Positions 28,791-38,367 of a stretch of 64,000 bases of DNA are shown here, piece by piece. Source of the DNA: Candidatus Thiothrix putei (GTDB lineage Bacteria; Pseudomonadota; Gammaproteobacteria; Thiotrichales; Thiotrichaceae). The stretch lies in contig CP124756.1 of NCBI GenBank assembly GCA_029972225.1, forward strand, positions 2,834,001-2,898,000. The letters run 5' to 3'. The notes beneath the pieces are model-generated. The model was given only the letters and a program-made list of their open reading frames with translations. It searched no databases and was not told the origin of the DNA. The position numbers and the translations under genes were made by a program. Each line of letters opens with the position of its first letter. Position 1 is the first letter of the stretch.

Positions 28791-29426
28791 ATGGATACAA
28801 GCTCAGAAACAAAAATTGGATGCTTACACGTCGTTGGCGTGATTTTATTAACAGTATTTATCTCTGTAAGCGTCACGCTGTGGGTTATTCAATACTTTTT
28901 ATTTCCCAAACCGTTTCAACCTGTCACCCTTGATGAGCATGAAACGACGGTATTGGAACAAAAGCTCCAACGAATCGGTTTACCCACACCTGCGGACGAT
29001 CTCACACCCGAACCGTATACCGAAGTTGGTGCAAGCCGTGAAATTTCGCTCACGGAAAAAGAGCTGAATGCTTTGCTTGCCAAAAACACTGACATGGCAG
29101 AAAAAGCGGTCATCGACCTTGCTGACAACCTTGCCAGCGCCAAAATCTTGCTGCCACTTGACCCCGACTTCCCGTTTATTGGCGGCAAAACGCTCAAAGT
29201 GAATGCGGGCATGGAATTGGCTTACGCCAACAATAACCCGATTATCAAGCTCAAAGGCGTAAGCGTCTGGGGCGTACCCGTGCCCAATGCTTGGCTGGGC
29301 AACCTGAAAAACGTGGATTTGGTCAACGAATTTGGCGGCGATGCAGGTTTCTGGCAGTCCTTCGCCGCCGGTGTCGACAACATCCATGTTGCAGAGGGGC
29401 ATTTGCTCATCAAGCTCAAGGAATAA
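28791..29426 (+). CDS. Membrane-anchored conserved hypothetical protein
   Basis: 211 residues. One N-terminal membrane helix (VVGVILLTVFISVSVTLWVI) is followed by a periplasmic beta-rich domain with internal sheet-like repeats (GGKTLKVNAGMELAYANNNP, VSVWGVPVPNAWLGNLKNVD). GGAG lies 5 nt before ATG. No family recognised; it resembles lipid-binding or BAM-associated periplasmic beta domains only in composition. It is convergent with nagZ, ending 3 bp before the nagZ stop. Confidence 0.75.
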   Translation: MDTSSETKIGCLHVVGVILLTVFISVSVTLWVIQYFLFPKPFQPVTLDEHETTVLEQKLQRIGLPTPADDLTPEPYTEVGASREISLTEKELNALLAKNTDMAEKAVIDLADNLASAKILLPLDPDFPFIGGKTLKVNAGMELAYANNNPIIKLKGVSVWGVPVPNAWLGNLKNVDLVNEFGGDAGFWQSFAAGVDNIHVAEGHLLIKLKE

Positions 29427-29429
29427 CGC

Positions 29430-30512
29430 CTACAGCACCGTACCACCGCGTGTGGTCGGGTCATACGCCAAGGTCATGCCAGATGCGCTATCCGCCGCGA
29501 ACTGCGCCAATACCGCCTCCGCTTCCGCCCAAGTCGGCTGTTGTTTTACCTGCTCAAGCGGCGTGAAATGACGGCTGTATAAGCGTGCCAACCGCGCTTG
29601 TGCCGCCGTGTCGCGATAATCCGCCAAGGCTTCCACCACCGCAATGGCGGCTGCACGGTTATTACACATCAACAACTGATCGCAACCCGCTGCCAACGCT
29701 GCTTTTGCCCGCCCCACAAAATCGCCTGCGGCTGCCGCTGCTGCCATATCCAAGGCATCGCTGAAGATTGCGCCCTGAAAACCCATTTGCCCGCGCAAAA
29801 TGTCTCGCAACCACCGCGTTGAAAACCCGGCTGGCGCAGCGTCCACGCACGGATACACCACGTGTGACGGCATCACCGCCTCCAGTCCTTGAGCAATCAA
29901 ATGCTCGAACGGCGCAATGTCTTCCGCCCACAACGTTTCCCAGCCACGCTCGTCACACGGCAAGGCTTCGTGCGAATCCGCGCTCACACCGCCATGACCG
30001 GGGAAATGCTTGCCGACCGACACCATGCCCGCCAAACGTGCGCCCTGCATCCACGCGCAGGTCAATGTCATCACTGTTTGCGTGTCTTGCCCAAAGGCAC
30101 GATCACCAATCACCCGACTTAACCCACGATCAATATCCAACACGGGCGCAAAGCTGAAATCCACGCCCACCGCTTGCAACTCGGATGCCATCAACCAGCC
30201 CATGCGTTGCACCGCGTGCTTGGCAACGTCTGGTGAGTGTTGATACAACGCCGCGTAATACCCCGCTGGCGGCAAACGGTGGAAACCATCCCGAAACCGT
30301 TGCACACGCCCGCCTTCCTGATCGACCGCCACCAGCAAATGCGGTTCGCGCACTGCCCGAATCGCCGCTGTCAACGCCGCCAATTGCGCCGGATTTTGGT
30401 AATTACGCGCAAACAAAATCACGCCCCCAACGGCGGGATGTTGCAATAATTCACGGTCTTCGGCACTCAACTCCGTACCGGCTACATCCAGCATGACTGG
30501 CCCCAATGACAT
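29430..30512 (-). CDS. nagZ: Beta-N-acetylhexosaminidase
   Basis: 360 residues, GH3 family, cytoplasmic. It removes GlcNAc from 1,6-anhydro-muropeptides in cell-wall recycling. The catalytic loop VGKHFPGHGGVSADSHEALP carries the Asp-His dyad and the nucleophile Asp lies in GAIFSDALDMAAAA. AAGGAG sits 7 nt before ATG 30512, so the upstream in-frame codons to 30533 are excluded. Confidence 0.95.
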   Translation of the reverse strand: MSLGPVMLDVAGTELSAEDRELLQHPAVGGVILFARNYQNPAQLAALTAAIRAVREPHLLVAVDQEGGRVQRFRDGFHRLPPAGYYAALYQHSPDVAKHAVQRMGWLMASELQAVGVDFSFAPVLDIDRGLSRVIGDRAFGQDTQTVMTLTCAWMQGARLAGMVSVGKHFPGHGGVSADSHEALPCDERGWETLWAEDIAPFEHLIAQGLEAVMPSHVVYPCVDAAPAGFSTRWLRDILRGQMGFQGAIFSDALDMAAAAAAGDFVGRAKAALAAGCDQLLMCNNRAAAIAVVEALADYRDTAAQARLARLYSRHFTPLEQVKQQPTWAEAEAVLAQFAADSASGMTLAYDPTTRGGTVL

Positions 30513-30555
30513 TTGCTTACTCCTTTTGCTCACACAGTTGTGATACGTTTACGCC

Positions 30556-31296
30556 ATGATACAAACCTTACACCACAGCGACGATGAATTCGGCTCAATC
30601 ACGGTACTCGATGATGGCGAATGCCGCATTCTAGCCTTTGCCCCCAATGATGAGCAAAGCCGCTGTTTAAAAGCCGCCCCGCACGTCTTGCAATACGAAT
30701 ACACCCAAGCGATGTTGCTGGTACTGCTGTTTTGTCAACCGAAGCGCGTGCTGATTCTGGGCTTAGGAGGCGGCAGCTTAGTCACCGCTTTGCATCGCCA
30801 CATTCCCGGCATTCACATCACCGCCGTGGAGTTACGCGCCACCGTCATCGACATCGCCCACCGTTTTTTCCAAATGCCGCGCAGCAAACGCCTGCAAATT
30901 ATCCAGCAAGATGCCGACGATTTTCTGAGTAATGCAGAATTACGCAAGGTTGACGTAGTATTCGCCGACCTCTACCACGGCGATGGTGTCGATCAAGTGC
31001 AATTACGTGCCGATTTCGTCGCCCGCTGTGCTGCTAATCTCAAGGAAGACGGCTGGCTGGTGCTGAATTGCTGGACAGAACACCGCGAAGACCCGCTGTT
31101 ACGCGATGCTTTACGCGCACACTTTACCGACATTCGCACCGTGCTGACGGGCAGCAAAAACTGGGTGATCCTCGCGGGCAAAGTGCCTGACTTTCAAACG
31201 ACCCGCGCTTTGAAAGACACCGCCGAACACCTCAGTGCGTCCCTAGGGTTTCCGCTCATGCGTGCTTTGATGCGCTCGCGGGCATTAGGCGAATAG
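30556..31296 (+). CDS. Spermidine synthase-like methyltransferase-fold protein
   Basis: 246 residues. Rossmann fold with SAM/decarboxylated-SAM motif VLILGLGGGSLVTALHRHIP, an acidic ligand in ITAVELRATVIDIAHRFF and VVFADLYHGDGVDQVQLRAD. The fold matches SpeE-like proteins, but the polyamine-synthase GGGDGG motif is replaced by GLGGGSL, so the substrate may differ. It is divergent from nagZ. Confidence 0.8.
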   Translation: MIQTLHHSDDEFGSITVLDDGECRILAFAPNDEQSRCLKAAPHVLQYEYTQAMLLVLLFCQPKRVLILGLGGGSLVTALHRHIPGIHITAVELRATVIDIAHRFFQMPRSKRLQIIQQDADDFLSNAELRKVDVVFADLYHGDGVDQVQLRADFVARCAANLKEDGWLVLNCWTEHREDPLLRDALRAHFTDIRTVLTGSKNWVILAGKVPDFQTTRALKDTAEHLSASLGFPLMRALMRSRALGE

Positions 31297-31338
31297 CCTG
31301 TGTTATCATGCTTTCTACCCACTTAATCGGAAAAAACC

Positions 31339-32913
31339 ATGCGCAAACTGCCACGCTTGTTCCTCGTTCTCTGTTTAACCTACGCCCCGTTTGCCTTCGC
31401 CGAAACCGTGTTGAAGCGCGGCAATGGCACTGAACCGGAAACGCTGGATATTCACCAATCCTCCGGCGTGTCTGAGGCGAATATTCAGCGCGATATGTTT
31501 GAAGGGCTGGTCACAGAAGATGCGTTTGGCAAGCTGCAACCCGGTGTGGCAGAAAAATGGGACATCAGCGCCGACGGTAAGCGCTACACCTTCCATTTGC
31601 GCAAAGACAGCCAATGGTCAGATGGCACAGCGTTGACGGCTGACGATTTTGTGTACGCCTACCAGCGGGCGCTTGCCCCGGAAACCGCTTCGGACTATGC
31701 CTTCATCCTCTGGCCGATTGCAGGCGCGGAAGCCTTCAACAAAGGTGAGCAAAAAGACCCTGCCAGCATTGGCGTGAAAGCCCTAGACCCGCAAACCCTA
31801 GAAATCAACCTCAAAGCACCCACCTCCTATTTTCTTGGCATGTTAATGCACCCAATGGCATTCCCCATCCCGAAACAAGCGGTTGAAAAAGCGGGTAAAG
31901 ACTGGCTCAAGCCTGACAATATCCGCTGCAACGGCGCATATTGCCTGAGCGAATGGACACCGCAAGCCCACGTCAAATTGGTGAAAAACCCGCATTACCG
32001 CCGCGCCGCTGAGGTGAAAATCGACAGCGTGTACTACATCCCCACCGAAGATCAGAACAGCGAACTCAAACGCTACCGTGCCGGGGAAATCGACATTACT
32101 TACGATGTACCTTCTGATCAGATTAAAACCGTCGCGCAAGATTTCGCCGCAGAATTCCACAGTACGCCGTACATTGGCACGTACTACTACGCGCTCAATC
32201 TGGAAAATCCCGCCTTCAAGGAAAACCCCAAGTTGCGTCGCGCCCTCTCTCTGGCGTTAGATCGCGACATTCTCACCGAAAAAATTACCCAAGCCGGTGA
32301 AATACCCGCGTGGGGTTGGGTTCCGCCCGTCAATAATTACACCCAGCAAAACATGGAAGAAAAAGCGCTGGATAAAGCCGCTCGCACCAAACTTGCCCAA
32401 GAGCTGTATGCCGAAAGCGGCTATGGCGCTGACAAACTGCTGGAACTCGAAATCCTCTACAACACCAGCGACAACAATAAAAAACTCGCGATTGCGGTCG
32501 CTGCGATGTGGAAACAAACCTTAGGTGTAAAAACCAACCTACGTAATGAAGAGTGGAAAGTCTACCTCAACTCACGCAAGCAAAAGCAGTTCCAAGTAGT
32601 ACGCTCCAGTTGGATTGGCGATTACAACGATGCACACACGTTCCTCAGCCTGTTCAAGTCAGATGTGGGTGAAATGAACACCTCTGGCTACAAGAACCCC
32701 GAATTCGACCGTTTAATGGCAGAAGCCGAAACCCAAACCGACGCCAAAAAGCGCCAAGAAGCGATGGAACAAGCCGAACGGATCCTACTGGCGGATACGC
32801 CGATCATCCCGATTTACTACAACACCACTCAACACTTGGTCAGCCCGAAAATCACCGGATGGGAAGACAATGTGATGGATGTGCATCCAACCCAATATCT
32901 GGGGCTGAAATAA
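31339..32913 (+). CDS. oppA: Oligopeptide ABC transporter substrate-binding protein
   Basis: 524 residues, SBP_bac_5 family. A signal peptide is cut near FAFAET; the mature start TVLKRGNGTEPETLDIHQSS is typical of OppA/MppA. Other conserved stretches are SADGKRYTFHLRKDSQWSDG and PIIPIYYNTTQHLVSPKITG. No permease or ATPase genes follow, so it is an orphan binding protein in this window. The symbol reflects the family, not a proven peptide specificity. Confidence 0.87.
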   Translation: MRKLPRLFLVLCLTYAPFAFAETVLKRGNGTEPETLDIHQSSGVSEANIQRDMFEGLVTEDAFGKLQPGVAEKWDISADGKRYTFHLRKDSQWSDGTALTADDFVYAYQRALAPETASDYAFILWPIAGAEAFNKGEQKDPASIGVKALDPQTLEINLKAPTSYFLGMLMHPMAFPIPKQAVEKAGKDWLKPDNIRCNGAYCLSEWTPQAHVKLVKNPHYRRAAEVKIDSVYYIPTEDQNSELKRYRAGEIDITYDVPSDQIKTVAQDFAAEFHSTPYIGTYYYALNLENPAFKENPKLRRALSLALDRDILTEKITQAGEIPAWGWVPPVNNYTQQNMEEKALDKAARTKLAQELYAESGYGADKLLELEILYNTSDNNKKLAIAVAAMWKQTLGVKTNLRNEEWKVYLNSRKQKQFQVVRSSWIGDYNDAHTFLSLFKSDVGEMNTSGYKNPEFDRLMAEAETQTDAKKRQEAMEQAERILLADTPIIPIYYNTTQHLVSPKITGWEDNVMDVHPTQYLGLK

Positions 32914-32946
32914 CCCTTGGCAACCGACCATGCACAGTCTGTGCTC

Positions 32947-33510
32947 TTATAGCCATGGCTGTGCATGGTTAACATTCCAGCGCCTAAACATAATCCAATA
33001 AAATAGAGCGGCTACCACCACAAAACTGATTAAGCTGATCAATGGGTCAACCTGACTGGCGGTGAATAATGCAGGTGACGGCAACGCTGAATTAGCATAA
33101 TTCATAATCAATACGGTAAACAGATTATTAGCGGCATGAACACCAATCGCTAACTCCAGTGAGTTGCTCTTCACGGTAATAATGGCTAGGAACAATCCCA
33201 TTAACAAATACAACAGAGGAATTAAATATTTATCCTCACCCATTTCTGGGTTTGCCAAGTGCGCTGCCATGAATAGCAAGGAAGACCCAAGGACAGGAAT
33301 AATCGCTCTGCGGCTCAACAAACCCAAACCCTGCATAAAGTACCCGCGAAATAAAAACTCTTCCGCTGCCGCCTGAAGCGGGGTCACAAATAATGCGATG
33401 GGTAAAAATATCAAGAATTGCCTTGGGTCAAATGTCACTTGATAAGTATGGGGATGCCATAATGAGCGACTTGCAAAATCCGACAAACTGAGTTGCTCAA
33501 TTTTCAGCAT
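32947..33510 (-). CDS. CPBP-family intramembrane protease, 5' end replaced by IS sequence
   Basis: 187 residues as read. The CPBP (Abi) motifs are intact: EEFLFRGYF (motif 1, Glu-Glu and Arg), AHL, and HAANNLFTVLI (motif 4 His/Asn), within four or so helices. The first 15 codons (MLKIEQLSLSDFAS) lie inside the ISA element that ends at 33464, so the native N-terminus, normally one or more extra helices, has been lost. The result is a chimeric start supplied by the IS. Activity is doubtful. An 11-bp inverted repeat (32927-32937/32959-32969) overlaps its stop and may terminate convergent oppA. Confidence 0.75.
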   Translation of the reverse strand: MLKIEQLSLSDFASRSLWHPHTYQVTFDPRQFLIFLPIALFVTPLQAAAEEFLFRGYFMQGLGLLSRRAIIPVLGSSLLFMAAHLANPEMGEDKYLIPLLYLLMGLFLAIITVKSNSLELAIGVHAANNLFTVLIMNYANSALPSPALFTASQVDPLISLISFVVVAALFYWIMFRRWNVNHAQPWL

Positions 33511-34659
33511 TGACCGAACGCCGCATATTCAGCCGATTTTTTACTCAATTTGACCAACGAAACCTGAGCTTTTTCAGTTTTACCGTAACTTTTGCTAAAT
33601 TTCACCCATACCGATGCGACTGCTCCTGTTTTTCAGTCAGTCTTCCCGTGTTTTTTCAAACCCAGTCGCTTTATAACAAGACACGCATCAGTTGATCAGC
33701 ACTCAACACCAAAATCCCAAACATCAAGTGGCTGTAAACTTTTTGCGCACCTTGCACCCACACATTCCGACCACCAAATTCATCCTTCAGGCGGGCATTG
33801 GTTCGTTCTACGGTGCTGCGAATTTTGTAACGCTCGGCATCAGCAGGTTCAAACGCTTCTTTCTGTCCGCCGCGAGGATTGTGATCAATCAGAGGGACAT
33901 GCCCCAGATGACGGCTGTATTCGTGCAAATCAGCACTGCAATAGGCCGCATCCATCAGGTCGTAGAGACTGGTGACACGTTGGGCACTGATTTGAGAGAG
34001 TGGGATGGCTGCCCCGCTGTCGTGAAAGGAGGCGGAAGACAGAATGGCTGCTATCGGGACACCACAATCGGCGGTATCGATATGCAGTTTGTAGCCGTTC
34101 CAACTGTGCTTGTAGCCTTGGGCATTCTTCTTCGTCCCCCGGTTACACTGAACCGGTATCTCATCGAGTGCTTGCTGAAGTGACTGTTCCCGTTGGCGCT
34201 GAATCCGTGTTTGCCCTTGTTTTTTCTTTGGCTTTTCCTCGGCAACAGGCCGTTCACGTGCCTCAATGGCTGTTGAATCCCGACACAGGTGGCCGATCAG
34301 CGCATCGCCCAAATACGTTTTCACCAACGTTTCATGCACACGTTCCGCTAAACGCTGTTCAGCAAATTCAGCGAAGGCACGTGAAAAGGTGGATTCGGAA
34401 GGCAGTTTCTTGGTCAGGGGAAACCCGCAGATGCGTCGCAGGGAGCGATCGTTTTGCAGCCGGTCAATGAGTGCTCGCGTATTGACAATATTGAGCACGC
34501 TTTTGGCGACAAAAGCATTGGCAAACCAAGATCGCTCCGTCGCTGGCCGTCCAGACCCATCACGAAAAGAGCGCACAAAATCTTCAATGCGCGTCAGCTC
34601 CAGTACGTGAATGAGCTTTTCAAGCTTGGGGGTCAATGTGCCAAAGGCATCATTGAAGC

Positions 34660-36065
34660 CATCTCCTTATACACAAGTCCCCAAGCTGATGTAAGATAAG
34701 CAATTTTCACCCATGAACTGGTCATCTACCGAACTCACCGATCTTGATTTGGGAGACAAGCGTCTCGAAACACGAGCCGCCCATATCCTCAAAGCCATGC
34801 TGAAAGCCCCCCAGTCCAGCATCCCTAAGGCTTGCCAAAGTTGGTCAAGCACCTTGGCGACGTACCGTTTCTTCTGGAATGAAGCGGTGAGCCATGATGC
34901 TTTGATGGCATCCCACTTTGAAGCGACAGAGTGCCGAATTCGTCAACAAGATTCGCGGATTATCCTGTGTATTCAAGATACGACCGAACTGGACTTCAAT
35001 GGACAAGAAACCGAGGGTTTAGGGCGGTTATCCTACGACAAGCAACGCGGGATGTACCTGCATCCGACCTTGTGTATTACCCCAGAACGTTTGCCGTTGG
35101 GCATCACCGATACGTGGATGTGGTCACGGGGATTGAGCAAAGCTGCCGACCAAGCCAACCCCAGCATCAAAGAAAGCCGCCGCTGGATTGAAGGGTATGA
35201 ACGGGTAGCCGAACTGGCGGCACGCTGCCCTGAACACCGCCTCATTTATACTGGCGACCGTGAAAGCGACTTTTATGACTTACTCAAACGGGCGCAAGCC
35301 TTGGATTACCCGGCTGACCTGCTGATACGGGCGCAACATAACCGGGCTTTGGGGGATGACCTCAAACTGTGGGATGCCATTGATCAACAAAAAGCGTTGA
35401 CTCGTATCACCTTTACCAAACCGCGCAAGCAGGGTGAAAAGCCCCGCAAAGTGGTACAAGAAATCAAGGTGTTACGTTATACCTTGCGTCCCAAGAGTAA
35501 GCATCCGATGCTATTGACCTTGGTGCAAGCCAAAGAAATCAACCCACCCGCCGGAAAATCGCCCTTCATTTGGCGTTTAGTCACCAACCGCTGTGTGGAG
35601 ACCGCCGATGCTGCCTGTGAACTCATCGACTGGTATCGGGCACGTTGGGAGATCGAGATGTTTTTTGATGTCCTCAAAGTCGGTTGTCGCGTCGAAAAAC
35701 TGCAACTGGACACCAAAGAGCGCATCGAAAAAGCCCTCGCGCTCTACATCATGGTGGCTTGGCGGATTATGTTTCTGATGCGGTTGGGGCGTACCTGCCC
35801 AGAACTTCCGGCTGATCTGGTGTTTGACCCCTTGGAATGGAAAGTATCCTTCCGGCTCGGCAAAAAAGCACTACCCGATGGCATACCTACCCTCAATCAA
35901 GTGATCCGCAATCTGGCAGAACTGGGCGGCTTTCTGGGCAGAAAATCCGACGGCGAACCGGGGTCTAAAAGTATCTGGCTTGGCTACTCAAGGGTGCTTG
36001 ACTGCATTTATGGCATTCAGATGGCTAGTGAGTTGGGGGAGGACTGATTTGTGTATAAGGAGATG
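34660..36065 (+). mobile_element. IS4-family element of the IS50 (Tn5) type
   Basis: 1406 bp. Perfect 17-bp terminal repeats CATCTCCTTATACACAA at 34660-34676 and 36049-36065. A 9-bp target duplication CATTGAAGC at 34651-34659 and 36066-36074, checked against the uninterrupted ISA right copy. Nine-base duplications are typical of the IS50 subgroup. Confidence 0.94.
34713..36047 (+). CDS. IS4-family (Tn5-like) transposase
   Basis: 444 residues. The DDE triad is visible in order: Asp in LCIQDTTELDFNG, Asp in IYTGDRESDFYDLL, and the YREK signature WYRARWEIEMFFDVLKVGC with the catalytic Glu. The N-terminal ELTDLDLGDKRLETRAAHIL is the Tn5-type DNA-binding domain. Full length with no visible lesion. 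Confidence 0.94.
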   Translation: MNWSSTELTDLDLGDKRLETRAAHILKAMLKAPQSSIPKACQSWSSTLATYRFFWNEAVSHDALMASHFEATECRIRQQDSRIILCIQDTTELDFNGQETEGLGRLSYDKQRGMYLHPTLCITPERLPLGITDTWMWSRGLSKAADQANPSIKESRRWIEGYERVAELAARCPEHRLIYTGDRESDFYDLLKRAQALDYPADLLIRAQHNRALGDDLKLWDAIDQQKALTRITFTKPRKQGEKPRKVVQEIKVLRYTLRPKSKHPMLLTLVQAKEINPPAGKSPFIWRLVTNRCVETADAACELIDWYRARWEIEMFFDVLKVGCRVEKLQLDTKERIEKALALYIMVAWRIMFLMRLGRTCPELPADLVFDPLEWKVSFRLGKKALPDGIPTLNQVIRNLAELGGFLGRKSDGEPGSKSIWLGYSRVLDCIYGIQMASELGED

Positions 36066-36247
36066 CATTGAAGCAAGGCAGTATTTCAATTTGCAGCAAA
36101 CTCCAGCGTTGTGCAATCAGGGCGCGTTCGGTAGAATTCATAGCGTGGGCTTAATGGTTGTTTTGATGCTTCTATTATCGCCGAAAACGGCAGCCCACAC
36201 TTCTTTTTTCCTTCAGATGAAGGAAGGTTCACGCTGAAAATGTAATT

Positions 36248-36940
36248 TTGCAAGTGGCTCCTTTACAAGAAGTGCTGGCGTATTCATTTGATCTTCCCCA
36301 AAGTGTGGCAAACCACTGGATACACCGCTTGTGTCCCGTATTACAAAGTGCATTGGATAACATGGGACATAAGCCCATTCGACTATCCTCAGAATTAATG
36401 GAACGGCTAGCAGAAGAAGGGCAACAGGAATTGATTATTGACGGAACAGAGCGGAGAATCCAGCGCCCCGTGGATAATGATGTCCAGCGCGAATACTATA
36501 GTGGTAAAAAAAAAGCCCATACGGTTAAAAACAATGTCATCGTTGGCTGTGCTGACAGACATATCAAATACTTAGGGGATACTCACTCAGGCAAGAAGCA
36601 TGACAAGAAAATTGCCGATGAGGAGCAGACCCAATTACCGGAGGGTTCTGTGATTTTACGTGATTTAGGCTTCAAGGGGGCTGACATGGGAAAAGGTGTC
36701 ACCGTCATTGAGCCAAAAAAGAAGCCACGGAATAAATGCCTGACCCCACAAGAAAAAGAAGAAAACCGTCAAATTTCTGCCCGCAGGGTAGTCGTTGAAC
36801 ATATCATCAGTGGTATTAAACGCTGCCGATGCCTGAAAGATGTGTACCGTAATTTAAAAGATGACTTTGATGACCAGATTATGGAAATTGCTTGCGGACT
36901 ACACAACCTGAGAAACTCCATGCGAAATCCAATCTATTGA
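36248..36940 (+). pseudogene. IS5-family (ISL2-type) transposase, 5'-truncated
   Basis: The frame begins in the end of ISA left copy (TTG 36248), with native sequence from about 36261. It holds the DDE_Tnp_4 core: ELIIDGTERRIQRPVDNDVQ (Asp), VILRDLGFKGADM (Asp), RRVVVEHIISGIKRCRCLKD (Glu). The N-terminal HTH region, about 60 residues or more, is missing, so the enzyme should be dead. Confidence 0.8.
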
Positions 36941-36985
36941 AAGTTTTAAAAACTTTTCGATAATTATTATTTATAGATAATGTCT
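36261..36985 (+). mobile_element. IS5/ISL2-type remnant trapped between ISA copies
   Basis: 725 bp between the inner ends of the two ISA copies. Its left side is cut by ISA left copy. Its right side reaches ATAATGTCT; GTCT is also the first 4 bp after ISA right copy (38368-38371). Before ISA right inserted, this remnant therefore abutted pglX directly, which makes it the element that truncated pglX. Confidence 0.75.
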
Positions 36986-38367
36986 GAGCCACTTGCAAAA
37001 TTACATTTTCAGCGTGAACCTTCCTTCATCTGAAGGAAAAAAGAAGTGTGGGCTGCCGTTTTCGGCGATAATAGAAGCATCAAAACAACCATTAAGCCCA
37101 CGCTATGAATTCTACCGAACGCGCCCTGATTGCACAACGCTGGAGTTTGCTGCAAATTGAAATACTGCCTTGCTTCAATGATGCCTTTGGCACATTGACC
37201 CCCAAGCTTGAAAAGCTCATTCACGTACTGGAGCTGACGCGCATTGAAGATTTTGTGCGCTCTTTTCGTGATGGGTCTGGACGGCCAGCGACGGAGCGAT
37301 CTTGGTTTGCCAATGCTTTTGTCGCCAAAAGCGTGCTCAATATTGTCAATACGCGAGCACTCATTGACCGGCTGCAAAACGATCGCTCCCTGCGACGCAT
37401 CTGCGGGTTTCCCCTGACCAAGAAACTGCCTTCCGAATCCACCTTTTCACGTGCCTTCGCTGAATTTGCTGAACAGCGTTTAGCGGAACGTGTGCATGAA
37501 ACGTTGGTGAAAACGTATTTGGGCGATGCGCTGATCGGCCACCTGTGTCGGGATTCAACAGCCATTGAGGCACGTGAACGGCCTGTTGCCGAGGAAAAGC
37601 CAAAGAAAAAACAAGGGCAAACACGGATTCAGCGCCAACGGGAACAGTCACTTCAGCAAGCACTCGATGAGATACCGGTTCAGTGTAACCGGGGGACGAA
37701 GAAGAATGCCCAAGGCTACAAGCACAGTTGGAACGGCTACAAACTGCATATCGATACCGCCGATTGTGGTGTCCCGATAGCAGCCATTCTGTCTTCCGCC
37801 TCCTTTCACGACAGCGGGGCAGCCATCCCACTCTCTCAAATCAGTGCCCAACGTGTCACCAGTCTCTACGACCTGATGGATGCGGCCTATTGCAGTGCTG
37901 ATTTGCACGAATACAGCCGTCATCTGGGGCATGTCCCTCTGATTGATCACAATCCTCGCGGCGGACAGAAAGAAGCGTTTGAACCTGCTGATGCCGAGCG
38001 TTACAAAATTCGCAGCACCGTAGAACGAACCAATGCCCGCCTGAAGGATGAATTTGGTGGTCGGAATGTGTGGGTGCAAGGTGCGCAAAAAGTTTACAGC
38101 CACTTGATGTTTGGGATTTTGGTGTTGAGTGCTGATCAACTGATGCGTGTCTTGTTATAAAGCGACTGGGTTTGAAAAAACACGGGAAGACTGACTGAAA
38201 AACAGGAGCAGTCGCATCGGTATGGGTGAAATTTAGCAAAAGTTACGGTAAAACTGAAAAAGCTCAGGTTTCGTTGGTCAAATTGAGTAAAAAATCGGCT
38301 GAATATGCGGCGTTCGGTCAATGCTGAAAATTGAGCAACTCAGTTTGTCGGATTTTGCAAGTCGCTC
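36986..38367 (+). mobile_element. ISA right copy, intact 1382-bp IS
   Basis: Terminal repeats GAGCCACTTGCAAAAT (36986) and, reversed, GAGCGACTTGCAAAAT (38367). Flanked by GTCT on both sides (36982-36985 and 38368-38371), a 4-bp target duplication. About 200 bp at the 3' end after the transposase stop is non-coding. Compared by eye, it appears identical to the left copy. Confidence 0.9.
37105..38160 (+). CDS. ISA transposase (IS4/IS5 superfamily, DUF772-type)
   Basis: 351 residues. An N-terminal DUF772-like region (RPATERSWFANAFVAKSVLN, SESTFSRAFAEFAEQRLAER) precedes a DDE core: Asp in LCRDSTAIEARERP, Asp in YDLMDAAYCSADLHEYSRHL, Glu in YKIRSTVERTNARLKDEFGG. The region between the first two Asp residues has a Lys-rich insert (EEKPKKKQGQTRIQRQREQ). 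The exact IS family name needs a database comparison. Confidence 0.88.
   Translation: MNSTERALIAQRWSLLQIEILPCFNDAFGTLTPKLEKLIHVLELTRIEDFVRSFRDGSGRPATERSWFANAFVAKSVLNIVNTRALIDRLQNDRSLRRICGFPLTKKLPSESTFSRAFAEFAEQRLAERVHETLVKTYLGDALIGHLCRDSTAIEARERPVAEEKPKKKQGQTRIQRQREQSLQQALDEIPVQCNRGTKKNAQGYKHSWNGYKLHIDTADCGVPIAAILSSASFHDSGAAIPLSQISAQRVTSLYDLMDAAYCSADLHEYSRHLGHVPLIDHNPRGGQKEAFEPADAERYKIRSTVERTNARLKDEFGGRNVWVQGAQKVYSHLMFGILVLSADQLMRVLL

Larger units (their letters stand above)
33671..36141 (-). pseudogene. ISA transposase, left copy, interrupted
   Basis: Same protein as the intact right copy. The C-terminal ~329 residues read from 34657 to 33671; the first residues lie beyond the inserted IS4-family element at 36066-36141. 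Catalytic residues are in the larger part, but no single frame spans the gene. Confidence 0.85.
33464..36260 (-). mobile_element. ISA left copy (1382-bp IS) split by an IS4 element
   Basis: The copy's two parts, 33464-34659 and 36066-36260 (plus one 9-bp duplication), add up to 1382 bp and match ISA right copy 36986-38367 in inverse orientation. Imperfect terminal repeats GAGCGACTTGCAAAAT (33464) and GAGCCACTTGCAAAAT (reverse at 36260) define the ends. The outer flank (TAAT) and inner flank (CTTT) do not match, so this copy has no target duplication, unlike the right copy. That fits a deletion or rearrangement at this copy. Confidence 0.88.

Noticed and set aside
34651..34659. An 8-bp target duplication for the IS4 element
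   Set aside because: Including the ninth base C makes the terminal repeats perfect (17 bp) and gives the 9-bp duplication expected of IS50-type elements.
37221..38239. Long minus-strand frames within ISA
   Set aside because: They mirror the transposase coding strand and are repeated identically in both ISA copies; no independent support.
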